The position numbers and the translations under genes are program-made. A stretch of 64,000 nt of DNA, taken from Rhodocyclaceae bacterium. GTDB lineage: Bacteria; Pseudomonadota; Gammaproteobacteria; Burkholderiales; Rhodocyclaceae. The DNA is taken from positions 1-64,000 of the forward strand of contig JAQTNK010000017.1 in NCBI GenBank assembly GCA_028713915.1, given 5' to 3'. Within the stretch, counting starts at the first letter, position 1; every line of letters starts with the position of its first letter. This document shows, piece after piece, positions 41,936-51,130 of this stretch. The notes below the pieces were generated by a model. It was not told where the DNA came from, did not search any database, and was given only the letters and a program-made list of their open reading frames with translations.

Positions 41936-43009
41936 ATGCGTATCGGTGGGGAATTTGAAATACGCGGCCAATCACTTGCGAAGGCTTGTGCAAAGAGTCA
42001 TCCTTCGCAATGCGGTGCTTATGAACTTTGGGTGAATACGGGCCGCTCGGCATTATTGCTTGCCCTAAAGGAAATCGTCCGACAAGAGGGATTGAAGGAA
42101 GCCTGGCTACCAGCCTATATCTGCCCTTCGGTAATCGCACCCTTTGTGGACCAGGGATTTGCTCTGCATTTCTACTCGACAGGTGGCATAACAGAGAATC
42201 GCCAATCGCCTCCCTTGCCGGAAATCGGTGGGACGGTTCTGCTTGTTCACTATTTCGGAAGGAAAAATGATGCCGTCGTTAAATGGGTAAGAGAACAACG
42301 TAAAACGCGGCGCTTTTTCGTTATCGAAGATTGCGTCCAGGCGAGTCTGAATTCCAATGTGGGAGAGACTGGCGATTTTGTAATTACTAGCTACCGGAAG
42401 TTCCTTCCCCAGCCGGATGGCGCGTTACTGAGTTCGAGAACAGAAATTCATTGTGAACTTGAAGAGCCTGATGAGGCATTTGTTTCGGCAAAGCTCATTG
42501 GAAAACTGCTGAGGCAAACTTCTCGACAAGAAACGCATTATTTGCAGCTTCTGGAAGATGCGGAACAAAAGCTCGGAATGCTGCAGCCGCGTAAGATGTC
42601 GTGGTTGTCCTCGTATATGCTGCAACGGACGGACGTCGGAAGAATCGCCCAGATTCGCAGGAGAAATTGGCGTCGTTTGAACAAATGCCTGGTAGATAGG
42701 GGATTGCTTGCCCATCTTTCGCCCTTGTTTGATACCCTCGCCGATGGCGAGGTGCCGTTGGGGCTGCCAGTTCAAGTTAAAGAAGGGAAACGAGATGGCC
42801 TCAGACGGTTTCTTTTCGCGCATGAAATCTATTGTCCGGTTCACTGGCAACTAGAGCATTTAGAAACCATCAGCCAAAACTATCTTCAAGAAATCGCGCT
42901 TAGCCACAATATTATTACTCTACCCATAGATCAGCGGCTAGGAGGGAAGCAACTTGACTATATGGTAGAAGCCATTTCTGTCTATTTTTCAAACAGTGGG
43001 AAAATATGA
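41936..43009 (+). CDS. Divergent fold-type I PLP (DegT-like) protein
   Basis: WVNTGRSALLLALKEI; VIEDCVQASLNSNVGETGDFVITSYRKFLPQPDGALL (SxRK context of the PLP lysine). Confidence 0.6.
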   Translation: MRIGGEFEIRGQSLAKACAKSHPSQCGAYELWVNTGRSALLLALKEIVRQEGLKEAWLPAYICPSVIAPFVDQGFALHFYSTGGITENRQSPPLPEIGGTVLLVHYFGRKNDAVVKWVREQRKTRRFFVIEDCVQASLNSNVGETGDFVITSYRKFLPQPDGALLSSRTEIHCELEEPDEAFVSAKLIGKLLRQTSRQETHYLQLLEDAEQKLGMLQPRKMSWLSSYMLQRTDVGRIAQIRRRNWRRLNKCLVDRGLLAHLSPLFDTLADGEVPLGLPVQVKEGKRDGLRRFLFAHEIYCPVHWQLEHLETISQNYLQEIALSHNIITLPIDQRLGGKQLDYMVEAISVYFSNSGKI

Positions 43010-44079
43010 GCAAACGAGTATTTGTCATCGCTGAGGCGGGAGTTAACCACAATGGATCCTTAGATCTGGCGCTGGAGCTAATAGATGCCGCAGCCGTTGC
43101 GGGTGCGGATGCCGTCAAGTTTCAGACGTTTAAATCAGAAGCAGTAATAAGTCGTTTTGCAATTAAGGCTGATTACCAAATTCGGACGACCGGCAAAGAG
43201 GAAAGCCAGCTAGACATGGTAAAGAAATTGGAACTAGGTCTGGCTGCCCATCTGAAAATGTTGGAGCGATGTGCGCAGCACGGCATTCAGTTTCTCTCGA
43301 CACCCTTTGATTTGGAAAGTGTGGATCTCCTAGTGGATCACCTACACGTTTCCATGCTCAAGATTCCATCAGGCGAGATAACTAACGCCCCACTGATTCT
43401 TAGAATCGCCCGCACCGGGAAGCCAGTCATATTGTCAACCGGGATGAGTACCCTTGCAGAAATCGAACAGGCGTTGGGCGTACTGGCATTCGGCTATCTT
43501 TCTTGCGAGAGCAAACCGTCCTTGGAAGGGTTTTCCGAGGTCTATTTCTCTGAGGCAGGCCAACGTATTCTAAAAGAAAAAGTTTGGCTGCTGCATTGCA
43601 CGACTGAATACCCGGCGCCATTCGCTGATGTGAATTTGCATGCTATGGAAACCATGCGCAACGCGTTTGGGTTGCCGGTGGGCTACTCTGACCACACTGA
43701 GGGTTTCGTGGTACCTATAGCGGCAGTAGCGTTAGGGGCTGGAATTATCGAAAAACATTTCACATTGAATAGAAATCTTCCCGGCCCGGATCACAAGGCA
43801 TCCCTGGAGCCTATGGAACTGGCACAGATGGTGGCCGCTATTCGACAGGTCGAGGAAGCGTTAGGGAAAAGTGCAAAAATTCCAGCGCCTTCCGAGTTGA
43901 AAAACAAACCTATCGCCAGAAAAAGCCTGGTTGCTTCCGTACCGGTCCGGTGCGGCGAAATTTTTAGTGAGTGCAATCTTACCGCCAAACGACCGGGGAC
44001 AGGAATAAGCCCGATGCGCTATTGGGAATATATCGGAAAGCCGACGCAGCGTGATTATGCGGAAGACGAAGCGATTTAG
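43006..44079 (+). CDS. legI: Nonulosonic (legionaminic/sialic-type) acid synthase, NeuB/LegI-like with SAF domain
   Basis: VFVIAEAGVNHNGSLDLALELIDAAAVAGADAVKFQTFKSE; LPVGYSDHTEGFVVPIAAVALGAGIIEKHFTLNRNLPGPDHKASLEP. Confidence 0.88.
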   Translation: MSKRVFVIAEAGVNHNGSLDLALELIDAAAVAGADAVKFQTFKSEAVISRFAIKADYQIRTTGKEESQLDMVKKLELGLAAHLKMLERCAQHGIQFLSTPFDLESVDLLVDHLHVSMLKIPSGEITNAPLILRIARTGKPVILSTGMSTLAEIEQALGVLAFGYLSCESKPSLEGFSEVYFSEAGQRILKEKVWLLHCTTEYPAPFADVNLHAMETMRNAFGLPVGYSDHTEGFVVPIAAVALGAGIIEKHFTLNRNLPGPDHKASLEPMELAQMVAAIRQVEEALGKSAKIPAPSELKNKPIARKSLVASVPVRCGEIFSECNLTAKRPGTGISPMRYWEYIGKPTQRDYAEDEAI

Positions 44080-44090
44080 GCGGCCGAGAG

Positions 44091-45095
44091 ATGCTGCCTT
44101 TACAATTATCTGCTGAAGAAGCATTGGGATATTACCGGCGCCTGGATATCAGCCAGCGGGCGCCCTCCCTACACCCCGAGTACCTGTTGGCCGATGCTCA
44201 GCGATCCGCGACATTGATCCCTCGCTTTCTCGTGTATCAGGCTGGAGATCATTTCCATTACCACGCATTTCAGATGGAGGCGGTGCCTGAGGTGGGGCTA
44301 TTTGATATTCAGTCACCATATGGTTATGGTGGGCCTGTAGCGACAACCACTGCGCCCGCGTTCTTGAACAAAGCATGGAACGCCCATTGCCGCTGGTGTC
44401 AGGAAAATAATATATTGGCCGAATTTATTCGTTTCCATCCGCTTCTAGAGAATTGGCGCTATTTTTGTGGCGAAGCCCTGGATGATCGTCAGACCGTATG
44501 GATAGATTTGGCCGTGCCAGACCTAATGACCACCTATACCCCACGCGTAAGGACCTCCATTCGGAAGGCTATGAAAAATGGGCTTCGAGTGGAATGGTGC
44601 GATCGTCATTCCTTCTTGACGAGCTTTCCTCGCCTCTATGAAGAGACGATGCACAAATTGGCAGCGGATCAATTTTACTTTTTTTCGCCAGCGTACTTTG
44701 AGCGGATAACTAACCCTGAATTGGCCAGGCTGGCAATCTGTCGTGATGACAATAGCATATATGCTGCGGCTATTTTTCTCCATGGGTCAGAAATGGTTGA
44801 ATATCACCTATCTGCCTCTAACGAGGCGGGGAAGACCTTGGGTGCCACGAATTTGCTACTGCATGAGGCAGCCAATTGGGCGCAGCAGAGTGGCAAGAAA
44901 AAGCTGCATCTAGGCGGCGGAACCAGTGCTGCGCCGGAAAATCCGCTTTTCTTTTACAAAGCGGGCTTTTCGACGCACCGTTCACTGTTCAGAATAGGCA
45001 AAAAAATTCACCGACCGGGCGCGTATGCAGCGCTGAAGGCTGACTGGGCAAATCGCAAGGATCTTGCTGGAAACCGAATCTTATTTTATAGATAA
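44091..45095 (+). CDS. GNAT/FemAB-like acyltransferase
   Basis: HFHYHAFQMEAVPEVGLFDIQSPYGYGGP; EYHLSASNEAGKTLGATNLLLHEAANWAQQSGKKKLHLGGGTSAAPENPLFFYKAGFS. Confidence 0.7.
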   Translation: MLPLQLSAEEALGYYRRLDISQRAPSLHPEYLLADAQRSATLIPRFLVYQAGDHFHYHAFQMEAVPEVGLFDIQSPYGYGGPVATTTAPAFLNKAWNAHCRWCQENNILAEFIRFHPLLENWRYFCGEALDDRQTVWIDLAVPDLMTTYTPRVRTSIRKAMKNGLRVEWCDRHSFLTSFPRLYEETMHKLAADQFYFFSPAYFERITNPELARLAICRDDNSIYAAAIFLHGSEMVEYHLSASNEAGKTLGATNLLLHEAANWAQQSGKKKLHLGGGTSAAPENPLFFYKAGFSTHRSLFRIGKKIHRPGAYAALKADWANRKDLAGNRILFYR

Positions 45096-45106
45096 AGGGA
45101 GCAACA

Positions 45107-45775
45107 ATGGTTTGGGATCCAACTTGGGAAAACGTATTCTGCAATCAGTCTTGGGGTAAATATCCCGGCGAAGAATTAATACGATTTGTGGCGCGGAATT
45201 TCTACCATCATCAAGACCGCGACCAAATCAAGATCCTTGAAGTAGGTTGTGGCCCAGGGGCAAATCTTTGGTTTATGGCGAGGGAGGGCTTTTCCGTATA
45301 TGGAATAGATGGGTCGCAAGCCGCAATTAGTCAAGCCCTAGAGCGGCTTGGTCTCGAATGCCCCGGCTGGCTGGGGCAGCTGCATTGCGGAGATATACGG
45401 AATTTGCCTTTTGCGGATGGCATGTTCGATGCTGTGATCGATAATGAGGCAGTCTATTGTAATGATTATGACACATCAAAGGCCATATATTTCGAAATGG
45501 CGAGAGTCACTAAAGCCGGAGGTAAGTTCTATTCGCGGACATTTGCGTCGGAGAGTTGGGGTGACCAAACCGGAAAAGCCGTTGGACATAATGCGTGGGT
45601 GGCCGCGGATGGACCACTGGCGAATAAAGGGTTCTCCCGTTTCACAAAACGCGAAGAGCTCCCGGATCTAATCCAGGGATTCAACATTACCGAAGTCGAA
45701 TTGTTGATGCGAACGTACAATAATGAAGCCAACCAAATTCGTGAGTGGCTTGTAATAGGTGAAAAACAGAGCTAG
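45107..45775 (+). CDS. SAM-dependent methyltransferase
   Basis: IKILEVGCGPGANLWFMAREGFSVYGIDGSQAAISQA. Confidence 0.85.
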   Translation: MVWDPTWENVFCNQSWGKYPGEELIRFVARNFYHHQDRDQIKILEVGCGPGANLWFMAREGFSVYGIDGSQAAISQALERLGLECPGWLGQLHCGDIRNLPFADGMFDAVIDNEAVYCNDYDTSKAIYFEMARVTKAGGKFYSRTFASESWGDQTGKAVGHNAWVAADGPLANKGFSRFTKREELPDLIQGFNITEVELLMRTYNNEANQIREWLVIGEKQS

Positions 45776-45783
45776 GACATCTG

Positions 45784-46833
45784 ATGAAGGATTGGAAAAG
45801 CACACTGATTTCCCGCGACGCTAGTTTGCAACAGGCTATCGAGACCTTAGATGTGGGCTCGTTGCAAATTGCCCTAGTAGTGGATGTGGATCGACGCCTT
45901 TTAGGCACGGTAACGGATGGCGATATTCGGCGTGGCATCTTGCGAGGGATGTCCCTGAACCAATCGATCCAAGGGATCATGAATGTGCACCCCACAGTCG
46001 CAAGAGTAGATGAGAATCTTAGCGAGGTGCTGGTAAATATGCGGCGCAAACAGTTGCACCGCATTCCTGTTGTCGATGAACGAGGCTGCGTGATTGGCGT
46101 TAGATTGCTGGAGGAACTGACCCAGCCACACGGGCGTGAAAATTGGGTCGTTCTTATGGCTGGTGGATTAGGAAGCCGCTTACGCCCTTTGACCGATGGG
46201 TGCCCAAAACCGATGCTAAAAATTGGGGATAGACCGCTGTTGGAAACGATCATCGAGCGCTTCATCGAACAGGGGTTTAGGCGATTCTTTGTATCCGTAA
46301 ATTATATGGCTGATAGGATAAAAGAACATTTCGGAGACGGGGATAAGTGGGGCGCACAAATCCATTATCTCGAAGAAGATCGAAAGCTGGGCACAGCTGG
46401 CGCTTTAAGTCTATTGCCAGACAAACCCAGCGCGCCTATCTTGGTTATGAATGGCGATGTGCTGACAAAAATAAATTTTGCGCAGCTTCTGGACTTTCAT
46501 CGAGAGCATCACGCCCAAGCTACTATGTGCGTTCGGGAATATGATTTCCAAGTCCCCTATGGGGTGGTGAAAATCGATAATTGCCGCATTACTGGCATTG
46601 ACGAAAAGCCAATCCAGCGTTTTTTTGTAAACGCGGGCATTTACGTGTTGGAGCCAGAGGCGATGCAATATGTTCCGCAAGAAATGTTTTTCGATATGCC
46701 GTCGTTGTTTGAAACGCTTATAGGCGCAGGCAAAGAAACGGTAGTTTTCCCGATCCGTGAATATTGGCTTGATATCGGTCAGATGGCCGATTATGCCCGC
46801 GCCAACGGCGATTTTGCGCGGGTCTTTTCATGA
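45784..46833 (+). CDS. ptmE: CBS-domain nucleotidyltransferase (PtmE-like sugar-1-phosphate guanylyltransferase)
   Basis: N-terminal CBS pair (VDVDRRLLGTVTDGDIRRGIL; RIPVVDERGCVIGV) then VVLMAGGLGSRLRPLTDGCPKPMLKIGDRPLLETIIERF. Confidence 0.82.
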   Translation: MKDWKSTLISRDASLQQAIETLDVGSLQIALVVDVDRRLLGTVTDGDIRRGILRGMSLNQSIQGIMNVHPTVARVDENLSEVLVNMRRKQLHRIPVVDERGCVIGVRLLEELTQPHGRENWVVLMAGGLGSRLRPLTDGCPKPMLKIGDRPLLETIIERFIEQGFRRFFVSVNYMADRIKEHFGDGDKWGAQIHYLEEDRKLGTAGALSLLPDKPSAPILVMNGDVLTKINFAQLLDFHREHHAQATMCVREYDFQVPYGVVKIDNCRITGIDEKPIQRFFVNAGIYVLEPEAMQYVPQEMFFDMPSLFETLIGAGKETVVFPIREYWLDIGQMADYARANGDFARVFS

Positions 46834-47525
46834 TAAACGGTAAGGCAGTCTTGGGCATTATCCCTGCGCGCGGTGGCTCGAAAGGTGTGTTACGGAAGAA
46901 TATCCGCGCTGTGGCCGGCAAGCCATTGATTGCCTGGACGATTGAGGCAGCGAAGAAATCCGAATACATTGATCGCTTAGTGCTTTCCTCGGAAGATGCG
47001 GAGATCATTAGGGTTGCAAATGTTTGGGGTTGCGAAGTGCCGTTTGTGCGACCCGTTGAGTTGGCGCAGGATGGGACGCCGGGAATCGCCCCGGTGCTTC
47101 ACGCCCTGGACAACCTTCGCGGCTATGACTATGTGGTGCTACTTCAGCCCACTTCGCCGCTTCGTACGACCAGTGAGATCGATGGCTGTCTTGCGCTGTG
47201 CGAAGCACGGGGAGCACCCGCCTGCGTGTCCGTGACGGAGCCGGCGCATCATCCGCAATGGATGCACACAGTCGATGCAAATCAGCACTTGAAGCCGCTA
47301 GTGGAACACAGTGCGACCCGGAGACAGGATCTCCCGACCGTTTATGCCGTGAATGGAGCTGTCTATGTGGCCCAGGTTTCCTGGCTGCCTGATTCTCGCA
47401 GCTTTATTGGTGACGGGACGCTAGGTTACGTTATGCCCCCCCTGCACTCCCTCGACATTGATGTTGAAGAAGATTTGATTCTCGCGGAATGTCTGTTACA
47501 GAGAAGAGATGTTTGTCAAATTTAA
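46830..47525 (+). CDS. legF: Acylneuraminate/legionaminate cytidylyltransferase (NeuA/LegF-like)
   Basis: VLGIIPARGGSKGVLRKNIRAVAGKPLIAWTIEAAKKSEYIDRLVLSSED; VVLLQPTSPLRTTSEIDGCL. Confidence 0.88.
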   Translation: MINGKAVLGIIPARGGSKGVLRKNIRAVAGKPLIAWTIEAAKKSEYIDRLVLSSEDAEIIRVANVWGCEVPFVRPVELAQDGTPGIAPVLHALDNLRGYDYVVLLQPTSPLRTTSEIDGCLALCEARGAPACVSVTEPAHHPQWMHTVDANQHLKPLVEHSATRRQDLPTVYAVNGAVYVAQVSWLPDSRSFIGDGTLGYVMPPLHSLDIDVEEDLILAECLLQRRDVCQI

Positions 47526-47690
47526 CTTTATCAATGAGCTAAACCCGTCAGGCCTAAGAAGCAATATGCGAAAGAATTGGCGTAGTTTGGTTGTCGCCCT
47601 TATATCGTCGCTGCAATCAACCGAATCCAATCATCAAATGACCCCGGGTGTTTATCGCTAGGGTACCTAACTTAAGACGCTTGACAACCT

Positions 47691-49052
47691 ATGCGTGTCC
47701 TTTTTGTTGAGAATAAGCAGGCTACATTATTTTGGGAGAAAGTCGCTGAACGACTTAACTTAGATGGGCACCAGATTGCATGGATAGTTCAAAATCACAC
47801 ATTTAAGCCAAGGGTCGGTTCAGTTTATGTCATCCCATACCCGTCGCGATCGCAGCTTGATCCCGACGACACAGTCACCTCTCGTTGGGATCAAATTGTA
47901 CGTTCCGACCGCAACATTAACTACTATCGCGGTAATCCGCATCATTATCGATATTACGCGCATGAGATCGAAAGAATTCTCGACGCTGAGTCTCCCCATG
48001 TAGTCTTCGGCGAGGCGACGTTGTTTCATGAGCTACTTTGCGTCGAATATTGTCGGCAGCGCAATATTCCATATCTCAATCCGGAGGTAGCGCGTTACCC
48101 GGCGGGGCGCTTCGTATTCTATCGGTATGACTCGGTTGAGCCATTCGGGGGATCTGGAGAACCACTGACAGACGCCGATGCCTTATCGCTCGCATACGGC
48201 ATAGGACAAAGGAAAGCGAAGGTCGGGTCGTTATGGAATGATCCAGTGCGCTTTCAGCGACTTCGACAGGCATATAACCTTATGTTGATGTTTTGGTCGC
48301 GGTTCCAAGGCGAAAGTTATAATACGCCCTCGCTCTTGACGCGCATCGCGAACAACCGGAGCCTCGCTAAATCAAGAGAGAGGTGGGACTCAATCGCCGT
48401 AAAACGCCATGTCCACAATAAAGGCGGTTTTAGCTTGCTATATCCGCTCCATATGGCGCCGGAGGCGAGTATTGACGTACGTGGTAATGCATATCGTGAT
48501 CAGACTAAACTGATTGGCGACATATTGGCGGCGACGGATGGAAACACACGGATCGTCGTCAAGCCTAACCCGTTTTCCAAGTACGAGATGTGCACGGGTC
48601 TAATTGACCTAGTTGAGTCATCTGATCGACTTGTGCCAGTGCCGCATGCACGAAACATGGGTGATGTTTTCCCCGCGATCGATGCCATCGTAACTGTAGT
48701 GGGTACCGTTTCCATAGAAGCGGTCTTTGCGGGAAAACCTGTTGGCACGCTAGTTAGAACTGGGTTCAATAAGGTGCCAGCCTGTCGTTTCTTGCGGCTG
48801 CCCAGTGAGGTTGCCGAATTGGTCGATGACGTGCGCGAGCAACGTTTCCCGCGTGCAAACAATGCGGAGTGGATAATGCTTGCCAAGTGGCTTGTTCAGA
48901 CCAGTTACCCAGGTCTAGTTGCGAATCCATTCAGCATTCCGCAAAGTATTTTTCCGGACAATGTGGCCAGAGTGCATGCTGGTTTTTGCGATGTCATAAA
49001 TAATCTTGCCACGCCGCAGCGCAAAACGCCCGAGGTACAGCCTGAAAGATAG
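47691..49052 (+). CDS. Capsule-synthesis-type glycosyltransferase (KpsC/KpsS-like region)
   Basis: MRVLFVENKQATLFWEKVAERLNLDGHQIAWIVQN; GGFSLLYPLHMAPEASIDVRG; DAIVTVVGTVSIEAVFAGKPVGTL. Confidence 0.6.
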   Translation: MRVLFVENKQATLFWEKVAERLNLDGHQIAWIVQNHTFKPRVGSVYVIPYPSRSQLDPDDTVTSRWDQIVRSDRNINYYRGNPHHYRYYAHEIERILDAESPHVVFGEATLFHELLCVEYCRQRNIPYLNPEVARYPAGRFVFYRYDSVEPFGGSGEPLTDADALSLAYGIGQRKAKVGSLWNDPVRFQRLRQAYNLMLMFWSRFQGESYNTPSLLTRIANNRSLAKSRERWDSIAVKRHVHNKGGFSLLYPLHMAPEASIDVRGNAYRDQTKLIGDILAATDGNTRIVVKPNPFSKYEMCTGLIDLVESSDRLVPVPHARNMGDVFPAIDAIVTVVGTVSIEAVFAGKPVGTLVRTGFNKVPACRFLRLPSEVAELVDDVREQRFPRANNAEWIMLAKWLVQTSYPGLVANPFSIPQSIFPDNVARVHAGFCDVINNLATPQRKTPEVQPER

Positions 49053-49069
49053 TATCCCAATCACGAGCC

Positions 49070-50407
49070 ATGAGCCACATCTCTAACTTTGCCTTGCATA
49101 TTCCGGCGCCTATCGGCGTTGCATTCGCGGGTCTTCTGTTATACGGGATGATCTATGTAGTCGCTCCCGTGGAGATCATCGATGGCATTTCAATCGAGGC
49201 AATGACTTTCATTATTATGTCTTATGGTATGTTTATCGTCGGTTGTCTGTTGGGGGAAGTTGGCGGCGCTCCTGTGAAAAGAAGAACAACAAACGCGCCC
49301 GTATATTCCATACTGATAGCTCTTATAGCAACCACCATGCTTGGCGTTACGCTACGCATTGTTGATCATTATGTAGTGCGCGGCATGTCGCTCACTAGCA
49401 ATCTCTTTGAGAATCGCATGGCATTAGAGGCAACTAGTCCCGGATGGACCGCGGTTTTCGGGGCTGCCCTTTCATCGTTGGCAATAGTCCTACCTTTTTG
49501 TTACATGTCCCTTCGGCGTCATGAGCGCTCAGTTCCGCTACTATGCGTGGTTGTCATTTTGTTCGTATTCCCATCCGTGGATAGCCTTATAGTTGGTTCC
49601 CGATCCGTATTGGTAACTAATATATCGCTCTTGCTCCTTTATGGTTTTTGTTTCGGCTTGATTAGGCCTAATCTTAAAGGTGTAAGTGTTGTAGTGTCGC
49701 TCGCAGTTTTGCTGGTTACGTTCGGCGCGAAGATGTTCCTGAATCGTTTGGCTCTCATGGGTATGGATGTTGCGATGACAATCCACTATTCGTCCTATGC
49801 ACTTACGGTGCAGCCGGTGCCTTGGATCGAGGATGTGTTAACTAATGATTACCTTGGGGGAGCCGCGTTTGCATGGCTGCATGTGAGTCAATACTTTATT
49901 CACGGACTTTTTGAATTCGGATATCTTTACGATAACTTCGTGGGCGCGCACACGCTTGGTGCGATGACTTTCCATCCAATTTATCGATTGCTTGCGTTAG
50001 TGCTGGGTTTGCCAACTTACGATGAATTTGTATTGCCGGAACTACCGCGATACGGGGCATATTCAACTTTTTTTGGCCCAATCTACTTTGATTTCGGCTG
50101 GTTTTGGGGGGCGTTGGTCATGGGAATGTTCGGATTTTGCGCGCAAAGGTTATGGAAAGCTGCGGTGGGATCATTTCAAATGTTTACCCCTCTTTATTTA
50201 TACGTTGCGATCATAATATTTTTCGCGCCCGTAGATAACTTGATAGCCGATGGTCAAGGTCTATTTGCACTATGCGCTACGTTCGTTTACGCACTGTACG
50301 TTGGCTTTGCAAGCGCTAAAATGGCAACTGGCGATGCCCCGGCAGGTAACATAGCTGTGCGCGAGGTGGGTAATATCCATAGCCGAAATATGAGTTTCGA
50401 AAAATGA
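49070..50407 (+). CDS. wzy: Multi-TM O-antigen/exopolysaccharide polymerase (Wzy-like)
   Basis: Many TM segments; position between glycosyltransferase and flippase. Confidence 0.6.
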   Translation: MSHISNFALHIPAPIGVAFAGLLLYGMIYVVAPVEIIDGISIEAMTFIIMSYGMFIVGCLLGEVGGAPVKRRTTNAPVYSILIALIATTMLGVTLRIVDHYVVRGMSLTSNLFENRMALEATSPGWTAVFGAALSSLAIVLPFCYMSLRRHERSVPLLCVVVILFVFPSVDSLIVGSRSVLVTNISLLLLYGFCFGLIRPNLKGVSVVVSLAVLLVTFGAKMFLNRLALMGMDVAMTIHYSSYALTVQPVPWIEDVLTNDYLGGAAFAWLHVSQYFIHGLFEFGYLYDNFVGAHTLGAMTFHPIYRLLALVLGLPTYDEFVLPELPRYGAYSTFFGPIYFDFGWFWGALVMGMFGFCAQRLWKAAVGSFQMFTPLYLYVAIIIFFAPVDNLIADGQGLFALCATFVYALYVGFASAKMATGDAPAGNIAVREVGNIHSRNMSFEK

Positions 50408-51123
50408 AGAGCAATCCGGATCAGCAGTTTTACGATCAGGTCAATGTTCTCGATCAATCTCACATTGAATTTCAAGTCGGTATCGTTAGCCAGTATTTCA
50501 ATAGATATCAGCGCCTTTTGGAAACTCATTTTTCTGGCAAGACGGCAATACGTGTGCTGGAACTCGGTGCAGGAACCTGCTCACTGTCTCTATTAATAAG
50601 TCGTCTTGCTTTTGTCGGCGAGATTAGCTGTTGCGATATTTCTATTGAGCGAATGAAGGCGAGCTTGCCTTTCACCGCTACACTTGTTCCTTGTGAGTCA
50701 AGCAAATTACGCTTCGTTCAGGGTAACTTTGGAGAGGCGCTAAATTTCGAAGACGGCTATTTTGATCTTATCGTGTTTGATGGCGCATTGCACCATACTA
50801 GGTCGATGTGGGCGACGCTTAGCGAATGTTCACGCATAATGGATGGTAATGGTCTGCTCATCGCTCAGCGGGAGCAGTATCTCGGATTGCTCACCGCACA
50901 CCTGAAACTAAAGCAGCTACTACGAACGGACGAGGTTCGCAATGGCGTATCCGAGAATGCGTATTTGAAGGAACAGTATGAATATTATTTTCGGGCAACA
51001 GGATTTAATGTTAACTTCCTTCCTGTTGCAGAGACGCTGACGCAGAGTCTCCTGCTTCCCTTCAATGGATACTTATATAGCAAATGGGTGATTTTAGCAA
51101 CCAAGTCGCCACGATGTAGTTAG
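50404..51123 (+). CDS. Class I SAM-dependent methyltransferase
   Basis: AIRVLELGAGTCSLSLLISRLAFVGEISCCDISIERMKA; FDLIVFDGALHHTRSMWATLSECSRIM. Confidence 0.82.
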   Translation: MKSNPDQQFYDQVNVLDQSHIEFQVGIVSQYFNRYQRLLETHFSGKTAIRVLELGAGTCSLSLLISRLAFVGEISCCDISIERMKASLPFTATLVPCESSKLRFVQGNFGEALNFEDGYFDLIVFDGALHHTRSMWATLSECSRIMDGNGLLIAQREQYLGLLTAHLKLKQLLRTDEVRNGVSENAYLKEQYEYYFRATGFNVNFLPVAETLTQSLLLPFNGYLYSKWVILATKSPRCS

Positions 51124-51130
51124 CTGCCTT

